Of a DNA stretch of 64,000 nucleotides, positions 27,665-36,157 are shown piece by piece (within the stretch, counting starts at the first letter, position 1; the number at the start of each line of letters is the position of its first letter). The stretch is from Clostridium sp. chh4-2 (lineage in GTDB: Bacteria > Bacillota > Clostridia > Lachnospirales > Lachnospiraceae): contig NZ_PKUU01000002.1 in assembly GCF_002899675.1 (NCBI RefSeq), positions 62,001-126,000 on the forward strand. The letters are read 5' to 3'. Position numbers and translations under genes: made by a program. Below the pieces are notes generated by a model that was not told the origin of the DNA, made no database searches, and was given only the letters and a program-made list of their open reading frames with translations.

Positions 27665-30600
27665 ATTGGACCAAAGAGCAGCAGCAGGTCATTGAGAGCA
27701 GAAACAGGAATCTCCTGGTGTCGGCCGCTGCGGGAAGCGGTAAGACCGCGGTTTTAGTAGAGCGGATTATACAGATGATTACAGACGAAAATGACCCGGT
27801 GGACATCGACCGGCTGTTGGTTATGACATTTACCAGCGCTGCGGCTGCGGAGATGCGGGAGAGGATCGGAGCCGCCATAGAAGAAAAACTGGCTAAGAAT
27901 CCACAGGACCGCCATCTGCAGCGCCAGTCCACGCTGGTGCATTTTGCGCAGATCACCACCATCGACAGCTTTTGCCTACAGGTGATCAGGGAACATTTTA
28001 ATAAACTGGACATTGATCCGGCGTTCCGCATCGGGGATGAGGGCGAGCTGATGCTCACCAGAGCGGATGTGATGAAGGAGATGCTGGAGGATTACTACGA
28101 GAGCGGGGACGAAGAGTTTGAGCGCTTTGTGGACACCTATGCGGTGGGAAAGGCGGACGGCGGGATTGAGGACTATATCATGCAGGTCTATACCTTTTCC
28201 CAAAGCAATCCTTGGCCGGAGCTGTGGATGAAGGAATGCAGGGATGAGCTTTCCGGAAGCGATATGAGTCAGCTGATGGAGATGCCCTGGATGCAGTTTT
28301 TGATGAGCGACGCCATCGCGCAGATCCGGGAGTTTAAGGGACAGCTGGAAGAGGCGCTTGAAATTGCCAGCGGAGACGAGATCTTGTCCGCATATGAGCC
28401 TATGCTTAAAAATGATGTGGGGATGATGAAGCGGCTGGCGGATTCCGAGGATTATGGCCAGCTGAACGAAGCGCTGAAAACCGTGACCTGGGATCGGATG
28501 GCTTCGATCAGGAAAAAAGAGGTGGACGCGGATAAAAAAGAATTTATTACATCCACCAGAAACCGGATTAAAAAAGCGGTGACAAAATTAAGGGATGAAT
28601 ATTGTTTTGAGTCGGTGGAGGATGTGATTGCCGATATTCAGGCCACCAGCGGAGCGGTTCTCACCCTGCTAAAGCTGGCTCAGGACTTTTCGGACCGGTA
28701 TCAGAAAGAGAAAAAAGAAAAGAATATTGTGGATTTCAATGATCTGGAGCATTTTGCATTGAAGATTCTGATCGATATGCAGGAGGACGGGGAACACCCT
28801 ACTGCAGTGGCGGACGAACTGAGCAGCCAGTATTATGAGATTCTGGTTGACGAGTATCAGGACAGCAACTATGTGCAGGAGGCGCTGATCCGAAGCCTTT
28901 CCGGAGAACGGTTCGGACGGCCCAATGTGTTTATGGTAGGGGATGTTAAGCAGAGTATCTATAAATTCCGCCTGGCCCGCCCTGAACTTTTTATGGAAAA
29001 ATATGAGACGTATACTGTAGAGGACAGCAAGAGCCAAAAGATCGAGCTGCATCAGAATTTCCGAAGCAGGGATTCGGTGCTGACCAGCATCAATGATATT
29101 TTCTACAGAATCATGATAAAGGACCTGGGAAATATCCAATATACCAGGGAAACGGCTCTTCATCCGGGAGCTTCATTTGAGCCCTTTGAAGGAAATGCCG
29201 GAACGCCTACGGAACTTTTACTTCTGGACCGGAAAGAGGAGACGGGAGAATATACGGGGCAGGAAGCCGAAGCCAGAATGATTGCGGGGAAATTAAGACA
29301 GCTGATGGACCCGGAAAACGGCCTCTATGTGTGGGATAAGAAAAAGAAGGAGTACCGCATTGTGCAGTACCGGGATGTGGTGATTCTGCTCAGAAGCACG
29401 AGCGGATGGGTGGAGACATTTCTGGAGGTTCTGACCAGTGAGGGAATTCCCGCTTATGCGGAATCCAGAACCGGGTATTTTTCCGCCATCGAGGTGGAAA
29501 CCGTGCTGAGCCTTCTTTCGGTGATCGATAATCCGATTCAGGACATTCCCCTTGCGGCGGTGCTGAAATCTCCGGTTGTGGGGATGACGGACGAAGAGCT
29601 GGTTGTGATGATGTATCTCTATATGAAAAAAGCCGAAAAAGGCCAGGACCGGGGCATCTATGGGGCGCTGAGGCATATGCTTGCCGTTGATTCGAACGGA
29701 AGCCTGCCGGAGGAAGAACGGATGATCGCCGGAAAACTGAGAAGATTTGAGGAACTGAGAGAAGATCTACGCCGCAAGAGCGCCTATATGCCGATCCACG
29801 AACTTCTCTATGAGATCTACAGCGTGACCGGATATTACGATTATATATCGGCCATGCCGGCGGGAGAGGTGAGAAAAGCCAATCTGGATATGCTGGTGGA
29901 AAAAGCGGTTTCCTATGAAAAAACAAGCTATAAAGGGCTGTTTCAGTTCATACGCTATATCGATAAGATCAAACGGTATGATGCGGATTTCGGCGAGGCG
30001 TCGGTGATTGGAGAGCATGACGATACGGTCCGCATTATGAGCATACACAAGAGCAAGGGGCTGGAATTTCCGGTGGTATTTCTGGCCGGTATGGGAAAGA
30101 ATTTCAACAAACAGGATGTGAGAGGAAAGATTCTGATCGATCCCAGGCTTGGAATCGGAACGGATTATGTGGATTTGGAGAAACGTGTCAAATCAACGAC
30201 TCTGAAGAAAAATGTGATGAAACGGAGAATCGACTTGGAAAACCTGGGAGAGGAACTGAGAATCCTGTATGTTGCCATGACCAGGGCAAAAGAAAAGCTG
30301 ATTATGACTGCAACGGACCGGAATCTGGCCGGTAAGATGGAGAAATGGCAGCAGGTTCCATTTGTGGAGGGAGCAGTTCCTTATACGGTGCTTTCCACTG
30401 CGGGTTCCTATCTGGACTGGGTTCTCATGAGCATGGCCCGGCCGGTTCCATCCATAGAAACGGAGATCGTGGAACTGGAAGATCTGGTGGGAGAAGAGGT
30501 CAGCCGCCAGGCGGCAAAAGCGATTTCCAGGGATGAGCTGGTCAATTTTGACGGCAGCCATGTGTATGATGAGGAATATGCCCAGCGGCTTCAGGAAACG

Positions 30601-31329
30601 CTGTCATATCAATACCCTCATGAACCGGATATCCATCTTCATACCAAGATGTCTGTTTCGGAACTGAAAAAGCAGGGGCAAATGGAAGACGAGGAGGAAA
30701 CGGAACTGCTTCCGGTTATTCCTGCATTTTTAAAGGAGGAAGAGGCGGAAAAGACAGGAGGGGCAACCCGGGGTACCGCATATCACCGGATTTTGGAGCT
30801 GTTGGATTTTGCGGCGGTAACGGACCGTAAAGCTTTGGAGAAAGAGGTCATTTCCTTAAAGGAATCGAAGAAAATGACGGAGAGCAGCATGGAGCTTTTG
30901 GATATCGGGCGGCTGTGGCGGTTCTTCCAATCGCCTCTTGGCAGACGGATGAAAGATGCGGCCGCCAAGGGAACGCTTCATAAAGAACAGCAGTTTGTGA
31001 TCGGGATTCCTGCCAGGGAGATGGAGGTCTGCGATTCGGACGAACTGGTGCTGATCCAGGGTATTATCGATGCGTATATGGAAGAAGAGGACGGACTGGT
31101 TTTAGTGGATTATAAGACAGACCGGATTCAGCCGGGGCAGGAACAGGTTTTGGCGGACCGGTACCGGGAGCAGCTGGATTACTATCAGAGAGCATTGGAA
31201 CAGATGACAGGGCAATGTGTCCGGGAAAAGATTATCTATTCCCTGACGCTTCATAAAGAAATAAACCTGAAACAATGGACGGCCATAGAAGGCGGCGGAA
31301 AGGATGGAGAAACAGATGAGAAAAGTTAA
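27655..31329 (+). CDS. addA: ATP-dependent helicase/nuclease subunit AddA
   Basis: A 1224-residue UvrD-like helicase with C-terminal nuclease. Walker A is AAAGSGKT (residues 24-31). Other motifs: FTSAAAAEMRERI (Ia), LVDEYQDSN (II), GDVKQSIYKFRLARPELF (III), RIMSIHKSKGLEFPVVFL (V), LRILYVAMTRAKEKL (VI). The nuclease part shows GTAYHRILE, VLIQGIIDAY and VLVDYKTD. With AddB it forms the recombination/repair complex that replaces RecBCD in Firmicutes. Its 3' end overlaps the next gene's start region by 14 bp, suggesting co-transcription of the ketopantoate-reductase-like gene. Confidence 0.97.
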   Translation: MSVNWTKEQQQVIESRNRNLLVSAAAGSGKTAVLVERIIQMITDENDPVDIDRLLVMTFTSAAAAEMRERIGAAIEEKLAKNPQDRHLQRQSTLVHFAQITTIDSFCLQVIREHFNKLDIDPAFRIGDEGELMLTRADVMKEMLEDYYESGDEEFERFVDTYAVGKADGGIEDYIMQVYTFSQSNPWPELWMKECRDELSGSDMSQLMEMPWMQFLMSDAIAQIREFKGQLEEALEIASGDEILSAYEPMLKNDVGMMKRLADSEDYGQLNEALKTVTWDRMASIRKKEVDADKKEFITSTRNRIKKAVTKLRDEYCFESVEDVIADIQATSGAVLTLLKLAQDFSDRYQKEKKEKNIVDFNDLEHFALKILIDMQEDGEHPTAVADELSSQYYEILVDEYQDSNYVQEALIRSLSGERFGRPNVFMVGDVKQSIYKFRLARPELFMEKYETYTVEDSKSQKIELHQNFRSRDSVLTSINDIFYRIMIKDLGNIQYTRETALHPGASFEPFEGNAGTPTELLLLDRKEETGEYTGQEAEARMIAGKLRQLMDPENGLYVWDKKKKEYRIVQYRDVVILLRSTSGWVETFLEVLTSEGIPAYAESRTGYFSAIEVETVLSLLSVIDNPIQDIPLAAVLKSPVVGMTDEELVVMMYLYMKKAEKGQDRGIYGALRHMLAVDSNGSLPEEERMIAGKLRRFEELREDLRRKSAYMPIHELLYEIYSVTGYYDYISAMPAGEVRKANLDMLVEKAVSYEKTSYKGLFQFIRYIDKIKRYDADFGEASVIGEHDDTVRIMSIHKSKGLEFPVVFLAGMGKNFNKQDVRGKILIDPRLGIGTDYVDLEKRVKSTTLKKNVMKRRIDLENLGEELRILYVAMTRAKEKLIMTATDRNLAGKMEKWQQVPFVEGAVPYTVLSTAGSYLDWVLMSMARPVPSIETEIVELEDLVGEEVSRQAAKAISRDELVNFDGSHVYDEEYAQRLQETLSYQYPHEPDIHLHTKMSVSELKKQGQMEDEEETELLPVIPAFLKEEEAEKTGGATRGTAYHRILELLDFAAVTDRKALEKEVISLKESKKMTESSMELLDIGRLWRFFQSPLGRRMKDAAAKGTLHKEQQFVIGIPAREMEVCDSDELVLIQGIIDAYMEEEDGLVLVDYKTDRIQPGQEQVLADRYREQLDYYQRALEQMTGQCVREKIIYSLTLHKEINLKQWTAIEGGGKDGETDEKS

Positions 31330-32248
31330 AACAGTGGCATTGATCGGACTGGGGGCAATCGGAAGCTATATTGCCGGCAACTTGTCAAAGGTGATGGGAG
31401 ACGATTTAAGGATCATTGCAGGAGGCAGCCGGAAGGAGAGGCTCGAAAGGGACGGAATTGTGATCAACGGAGAGCCCTATCATTTCCACGTGGTTTCCCC
31501 GGAAGAGGAGACCGGATTTGCTGATCTTGCGGTGATCATCACAAAATTTACGGGCATAAAAGAGGCGCTGAAGGATATTAAGAACCAGATCGGCCCGGAT
31601 ACCATCATCATGGCCCCTCTCAATGGAGTGGAAAGCGAAGAAGCGGTTGCAGAGGAATACGGATGGGACCGTGTGATCTATTCCCTTGCCAGGGTCAGTG
31701 TGGTGATGAAGGGGAACCAGGTGAGCTATAATCCAAAAGTTGCCCATCTGGAATTTGGAGAAAAGACCAATGAAACCATCTCGGAGCGGGTACAAGCCGT
31801 AAAAGACTTATTTGAAAGCGCGGGCATAGAATCCTGGATTCCGGAAGATATGGAGCGGGCCATCTGGATTAAATATATGTGCAACGTGAGTGAGAACCAG
31901 ACGGCGGCAGTGCTTGGCATACCGTTCGGAGCATGGAGCGGCGTCAGTGAACATGCTACTGAAATCAGGGAAATGGTGATGCGCGAAGTGGTGGCCGTGG
32001 CCCAGAAAAAGGGAATCGACCTGTCAGAAAAAGATATTCAGAACCAGAGGGAAGTGATAAAGAGACTTCCGTATCAGAATAAGCCTTCCACGCTTCAGGA
32101 CATTGAATCCGGCCGGAAAACCGAGGTGGATATGTTCGCCGGCACCATGGTGCGCCTGGGCAGGGAAACAGGGGTTCCGACCCCGCTGAATGAATTTTTA
32201 TATCATGCGATTCACGTTTTGGAAGAAAAAAATGACGGAATTATATAG
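31316..32248 (+). CDS. Ketopantoate reductase family protein (ApbA/PanE-like)
   Basis: A 310-residue NADP-dependent reductase. The Rossmann motif is VALIGLGAIGSYIAG near the N-terminus, the domain-joining segment is MAPLNGVESEEAVAEE, and the ApbA C-terminal domain has IWIKYMCNVSENQTAAV (catalytic Lys) with the late KPSTLQDIESGRKTEVD. These enzymes reduce 2-ketopantoate for pantothenate synthesis or related 2-keto acids. No pan genes adjoin, so the exact substrate is uncertain. The ATG at 31316 has GGAG 6 nt upstream; ATG 31304 is also possible (4 residues longer). The gene overlaps the addA end. Confidence 0.88.
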   Translation: MRKVKTVALIGLGAIGSYIAGNLSKVMGDDLRIIAGGSRKERLERDGIVINGEPYHFHVVSPEEETGFADLAVIITKFTGIKEALKDIKNQIGPDTIIMAPLNGVESEEAVAEEYGWDRVIYSLARVSVVMKGNQVSYNPKVAHLEFGEKTNETISERVQAVKDLFESAGIESWIPEDMERAIWIKYMCNVSENQTAAVLGIPFGAWSGVSEHATEIREMVMREVVAVAQKKGIDLSEKDIQNQREVIKRLPYQNKPSTLQDIESGRKTEVDMFAGTMVRLGRETGVPTPLNEFLYHAIHVLEEKNDGII

Positions 32249-32270
32249 TTAATACTAAAAAAAATTCATC

Positions 32271-32299
32271 TTGACACGGGACTTGTAACATGTTACCAT
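32271..32299 (+). promoter_or_regulatory. Promoter of hydrogenase operon with palindrome in the spacer
   Basis: Perfect TTGACA at 32271-32276, a 17-bp spacer and TACCAT at 32294-32299 with upstream TG (extended -10). A perfect 12-bp palindrome GTAACATGTTAC (32285-32296) overlaps the spacer and -10, a good place for a repressor. It does not match the Rex consensus I know. Confidence 0.65.
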
Positions 32300-32307
32300 G
32301 AAAATGT

Positions 32308-32341
32308 ACAAAAAGTTTTAGCATAGCTAAAAAATTTTTGT
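32308..32341 (+). other. 5' hairpin at start of hydrogenase leader transcript
   Basis: ACAAAAA (32308-32314) pairs with TTTTTGT (32335-32341), and inside it TTTTAGC (32316-32322) pairs with GCTAAAA (32326-32332). Transcription should start near 32306, so the leader would begin with this hairpin, which could stabilise the transcript. Confidence 0.5.
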
Positions 32342-32393
32342 GAAATCTTTTACAGAGTTTCATACAAACATTTTTTTGTGGAGGAATCGCCAT

Positions 32394-32489
32394 ATGACGC
32401 TTAAATGCTACGTTCGAAAGCGAAAACAGCGACAATTTCATAGATATTATTTTTTGGAGAGCAGTCCGTTTGGGCTGCTCTCCTTTTAA
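32394..32489 (+). CDS. 31-codon leader ORF overlapping a terminator, upstream of hydrogenase genes
   Basis: An ATG at 32394 follows GGAGG (32380-32384) by 9 nt. The frame encodes MTLKCYVRKRKQRQFHRYYF followed by LESSPFGLLSF and stops at TAA 32487-32489. It is strongly basic in the middle (RKRKQRQFHR). Its last ten codons lie inside the terminator hairpin at 32456-32487, with the stop codon on the T run, so translation of the ORF would melt or block the terminator. I do not recognise the peptide. It could be an attenuation leader or a small basic protein; chance is possible given the length. Confidence 0.5.
   Translation: MTLKCYVRKRKQRQFHRYYFLESSPFGLLSF
32456..32487 (+). terminator. Intrinsic terminator/attenuator in hydrogenase leader
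   Basis: GGAGAGCAG (32456-32464) pairs perfectly with CTGCTCTCC (32475-32483), with further CC/GG pairing in the loop, followed by TTTT. It stands 51 bp upstream of the hydC start and downstream of the only clear promoter, so the hydrogenase genes depend on read-through or on an unseen internal promoter. Confidence 0.85.
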
Positions 32490-32537
32490 CTTTGTATAAT
32501 TTTTCACAATAAACAAATCATTTAAGGAGGTAATGGT

Positions 32538-33056
32538 ATGAATGAAGAAACGAAAACTGTGTGCTGCTGTGGTTGTGACAACAGCCAGGAAGGGCTTTTA
32601 AAGCTGATTGGCGAACGGGCCGCTGAATATCGGGGTAAAGAGGGCAGTTTGATTCAGGTTCTCCATATGGCCCAGGGGATTTACGGCTATCTGCCGTTGG
32701 AAGTGCAGCAGGTGGTGGCGGAGGCGCTGGATGTGCCGCTTGCAGAGGTATCCGGAGTTGTTACCTTCTATTCTTTCTTTTCTACCCAGCCCAGAGGGGA
32801 GCATACCATCCGGGTATGTCTTGGCACCGCATGTTATGTAAGAGGCGGGAAAAAGATCGTGGAACGACTGAAAAAGCTGTTGGACGTGGAGATTGGGGAC
32901 ACGACCAAAGACAGGAAGTTTACGTTTGAAGTGGCCCGGTGTATCGGCGCCTGCGGTCTTGCGCCGGCTATGTCCATCGACGACCAGGTGTTTAAGCAGG
33001 TTAATCCTGATAAGCTGGAGCAGATTTTAGCAAGATATTATGATGAGGAGGAATAA
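32538..33056 (+). CDS. hydC: NuoE/HydC-like [2Fe-2S] subunit of [FeFe] hydrogenase complex
   Basis: A 172-residue thioredoxin-like [2Fe-2S] protein. Cluster ligands appear in VCLGTACYVRGG and RCIGACGLAP, as in NuoE and HydC. The N-terminus has an extra CCCGCDN stretch. It would pass electrons between the flavin subunit and the hydrogenase. AAGGAGG lies 7 nt upstream of the ATG. It begins a three-gene operon: the HydB-like gene starts 3 bp after its stop. Confidence 0.93.
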   Translation: MNEETKTVCCCGCDNSQEGLLKLIGERAAEYRGKEGSLIQVLHMAQGIYGYLPLEVQQVVAEALDVPLAEVSGVVTFYSFFSTQPRGEHTIRVCLGTACYVRGGKKIVERLKKLLDVEIGDTTKDRKFTFEVARCIGACGLAPAMSIDDQVFKQVNPDKLEQILARYYDEEE

Positions 33057-33059
33057 AAC

Positions 33060-36000
33060 ATGGATTTGTTGAGGGTCAAAGAGGAATACATAGAAAAACA
33101 GAAACAGTACCGTCATGAAATTTTAGTATGCGGCGGGGCCGGATGTATCTCATCACACTGCGGGGAAGTGCAGGACGCATTGAAAAAGGCACTGAAGGAA
33201 CATAATCTGGAAAATCAGGTTCATGTTTTGATTACAGGCTGTATGGGAACCTGTGCGGCCGGACCTGTACTGCTGGTGGAGCCGGAGGGAATCTTTTATA
33301 CGGCTATGGATCCGGATAAGGTGGCAGATATGGTGGAACGCCACCTGGTTAATCAGGAAATTTGTGAAGAATATACATTTTATGATAATGAATTGAAGAA
33401 ATATATCCCGAAACTGGATGATATCAGCTTCTTTAAAGAGCAGGTAAGGATTGCGCTGAGAAACTGCGGACGGATGGAATATGCGTCCATGGAAGCCTAC
33501 ATAGCGAGAGACGGATATGCGGCGGCGTCCAAGGCGCTTTCGTCCATGAGCCCGGCCGATGTGGTGGAAACCATAAAAGCTTCCGGTTTAAGAGGGCGCG
33601 GCGGTGCAGGCTTCCCAACCGGAGTGAAATGGGAGGCCGGATTGAAGGCTGTTTCAGAAGACGGAAGAAAATATATTGTTTGTAATGCGGATGAAGGCGA
33701 TCCGGGCGCTTTCATGGACAGAAGTATTTTGGAAGGCGATCCTCACAGCATCATCGAAGGAATGATGATCGGAGGATATGCAATTGGCGCGGATAAAGGA
33801 TATGTGTACGTGCGGGCGGAATATCCGCTGGCTGTGGAGCGTTTGTCCAATGCCATCGACCAGGCCAGAAAAGCCGGGATTCTGGGCGCCAACGTGTTCG
33901 GCAGCGGCGTGGATTTCGATCTGGAGATCAGAATCGGAGCCGGAGCGTTCGTATGCGGAGAGGAGACCTCACTTCTGGCGTCCATAGAAGGCAAGAGAGG
34001 TGAGCCGAGACAGAAGCCGCCGTTCCCATTTGAAAAAGGTCTGTTTGAATCACCGACCATTATCAACAACGTGGAGACGCTGGCCAATATCGCTCCCATC
34101 GTGCTGAACGGAGCCGATTGGTACCATCAGTTTGGAACAGAAAAGAGTGCGGGAACCAAGGTGTTCGCGCTGGCGGGCGACATCGCCAATGCCGGAATCA
34201 TCGAAGTGCCTATGGGAATCCTGCTTGGAGATATTATCTATAAAATCGGCGGAGGAATTTCAGGAGGAAAACGGTTTAAGGCCATTCAGTCCGGCGGACC
34301 GTCCGGCGGCTGTCTGACAAAGGCCCATTTAAACACTCCGGTGGACTATGAGTCCCTGTCAAAACTTGGGGCCATCATGGGGTCCGGCGGACTGGTAGTC
34401 ATGAACGAGGACACCTGCATGGTGGATACGGCCCGCTACTTTATGGACTTTATCCGGGATGAATCCTGCGGAAAATGTCTTCCATGCCGGAACGGCACAA
34501 AGCGCATGCTGGAGATTCTGGAACGGATCACTGAAGGAAAGGGAAAAGAAGGCGATTTAGAGCTTTTGGAGGAACTGGCGGAAACCATCAAGCAGACAGC
34601 CATGTGCGGCCTGGGACAGACGGCTCCAAATCCGGTGCTGTCCACCCTGAAATATTTCAGAAATGAATACGAAGCCCATATTTACGCCAAACACTGCGAC
34701 GCAGGCGTCTGTGCCGAGCTTCAGACCGCCCCATGCCGCAATGCATGCCCGGCCAATGTCCATGTACCAGGTTATCTGTCCCTCCTTTCCGTTGGAAGGA
34801 TTGAGGACGCGTACCAGCTGATCCGCCAGGAGAACCCGTTCCCGTCCGTATGCGGCCGCGTTTGTACCCATCCGTGTGAGAGCCACTGCCGCAGAAGCCA
34901 GGTGGATGAAGCTGTTTCCATCTGCTCTTTAAAACGGTTTATCGGAGACTATGCGCTGCGGGATGATTACAATCTGCCGGTGGTAGAGCCTCAGCCATCC
35001 ACGGGAAAACGTGTTTCCATCATCGGAGCAGGCCCTTCCGGACTGTCCTGCGCGTACTACCTGGCTAATCTTGGCCATGAAGTGCATGTATATGAGGCGG
35101 AATCCGTGGCAGGCGGAGTTCTCTATTGGGGAATTCCTGAATACCGCCTTCCTAAGGAAGTGCTGGCGAAGGAAGTTCATGCAATCGAAAAGAGCGGCGT
35201 GAAGATCCATTTGAATACAAAGATCGGTGAAAATATTACCTTTGAGGAGATGAAAAACCAGTCCGACGCCGTTTATATCGCCATCGGAACACAGGTTTCC
35301 AGACTTTTGGATATTCCGGGAGAAGATCTGGACGGAGTGGAAAGCGGACTTCAGTTCTTAAAGAGAGTTGGACTTAATTATGACAGAACCGTGGCAAAAC
35401 GGATCGTAGTGGTCGGCGGCGGAAGCACGGCTATGGACGTAGCCCGCACGGCAGTCCGCCTGGGAGCGGAAGAAGTCACGGTAGTTTACCGCCGTACGGA
35501 AAATGAGATGCCTGCCGGTGAGGAGGAAGTTGTGGAAGCAAGAGAAGAGGGCGTGAAGATCATCACATTGGCCTCCCCAAGAGAATTCCTCGGAAAAGAC
35601 GGCCATGTAACAGGAATCCATATGGTCCGCAGGGAGCTGGCTGATTACGGCAATGACGGGCGCAGGAGAAGCGTACATATTGAGGGCTCTGATTTCACCA
35701 TTGAATGTGACTGCATCATCAAGGCGATCAACCAGGATGTTGACCATCAGTTCTACCACACAACTCAGGTGGATCTGGATCAGAAAGGCCGTTTGGAGAT
35801 CAATAAATTCACAGGCCAGACATCCCAGGAAGGCATATTCGCAGGAGGCGACACGAGCCCATGGGGCGCTAACGTGGTGATCCAGGCCATTGCAGACGGA
35901 AAACTTGCCGCAGTAAATATTGATAAATATTTAGGCGGAAGCGGTGAACTGAATAAGGGCCAGGTATTTGATATCCCGAATGTGCCGGATGCGGAAGTGA

Positions 36001-36140
36001 CGGAGCCTCATAAACGGTTCCCGGTAAGAACCCTGGCAGTGGAAGACAGAATTGACAACTTTAAAGAAGTTGCCTGCGGTTTCCATAAATTAGACGCCAT
36101 GGCAGAATCCTTGAGATGTCTGCATTGTGATAGAAGATAG
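33060..36140 (+). CDS. hydB: HydB/NuoF-like flavoprotein fused to GltD/NfnB-like NADPH oxidoreductase module
   Basis: A 1026-residue fusion. Residues 1-110: thioredoxin-like [2Fe-2S] domain (VCGGAGCISSHC, TGCMGTCAAGP). About 125-535: NuoF core with FMN/NADH motif RGRGGAGFPTG (R178-), GAFVCGEETSLLASIEG and the [4Fe-4S] ligands ESCGKCLPC (C470, C473, C476). The usual C-terminal two-cluster ferredoxin of HydB is absent. Instead, from C546, comes a GltD/NfnB-type module: cysteines C551, C559, C563 and VCGRVCTHPCESHC, a FAD Rossmann site at R651 (VSIIGAGPSGLSCAY), an NAD(P) Rossmann site at R781 (VVVGGGSTAMD) with VYRRTENEMP (Arg811-812, consistent with NADPH), and a closing RCLHCDRR. It should add NADPH exchange to a NADH/ferredoxin hydrogenase. 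Confidence 0.9.
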   Translation: MDLLRVKEEYIEKQKQYRHEILVCGGAGCISSHCGEVQDALKKALKEHNLENQVHVLITGCMGTCAAGPVLLVEPEGIFYTAMDPDKVADMVERHLVNQEICEEYTFYDNELKKYIPKLDDISFFKEQVRIALRNCGRMEYASMEAYIARDGYAAASKALSSMSPADVVETIKASGLRGRGGAGFPTGVKWEAGLKAVSEDGRKYIVCNADEGDPGAFMDRSILEGDPHSIIEGMMIGGYAIGADKGYVYVRAEYPLAVERLSNAIDQARKAGILGANVFGSGVDFDLEIRIGAGAFVCGEETSLLASIEGKRGEPRQKPPFPFEKGLFESPTIINNVETLANIAPIVLNGADWYHQFGTEKSAGTKVFALAGDIANAGIIEVPMGILLGDIIYKIGGGISGGKRFKAIQSGGPSGGCLTKAHLNTPVDYESLSKLGAIMGSGGLVVMNEDTCMVDTARYFMDFIRDESCGKCLPCRNGTKRMLEILERITEGKGKEGDLELLEELAETIKQTAMCGLGQTAPNPVLSTLKYFRNEYEAHIYAKHCDAGVCAELQTAPCRNACPANVHVPGYLSLLSVGRIEDAYQLIRQENPFPSVCGRVCTHPCESHCRRSQVDEAVSICSLKRFIGDYALRDDYNLPVVEPQPSTGKRVSIIGAGPSGLSCAYYLANLGHEVHVYEAESVAGGVLYWGIPEYRLPKEVLAKEVHAIEKSGVKIHLNTKIGENITFEEMKNQSDAVYIAIGTQVSRLLDIPGEDLDGVESGLQFLKRVGLNYDRTVAKRIVVVGGGSTAMDVARTAVRLGAEEVTVVYRRTENEMPAGEEEVVEAREEGVKIITLASPREFLGKDGHVTGIHMVRRELADYGNDGRRRSVHIEGSDFTIECDCIIKAINQDVDHQFYHTTQVDLDQKGRLEINKFTGQTSQEGIFAGGDTSPWGANVVIQAIADGKLAAVNIDKYLGGSGELNKGQVFDIPNVPDAEVTEPHKRFPVRTLAVEDRIDNFKEVACGFHKLDAMAESLRCLHCDRR

Positions 36141-36157
36141 GAAGGAGAGGTAACGTG

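Noticed and set aside
32285..32296. Rex operator in the hydrogenase promoter
   Set aside because: The palindrome GTAACATGTTAC does not fit the TTGTTAA-type Rex consensus, so no regulator is named.
33060..36140. HydB fusion as an artefact of two genes joined by a missing stop
   Set aside because: The junction is continuous with conserved cysteines on both sides and no internal ribosome site or start was seen near residue 546; sequencing error cannot be wholly excluded.
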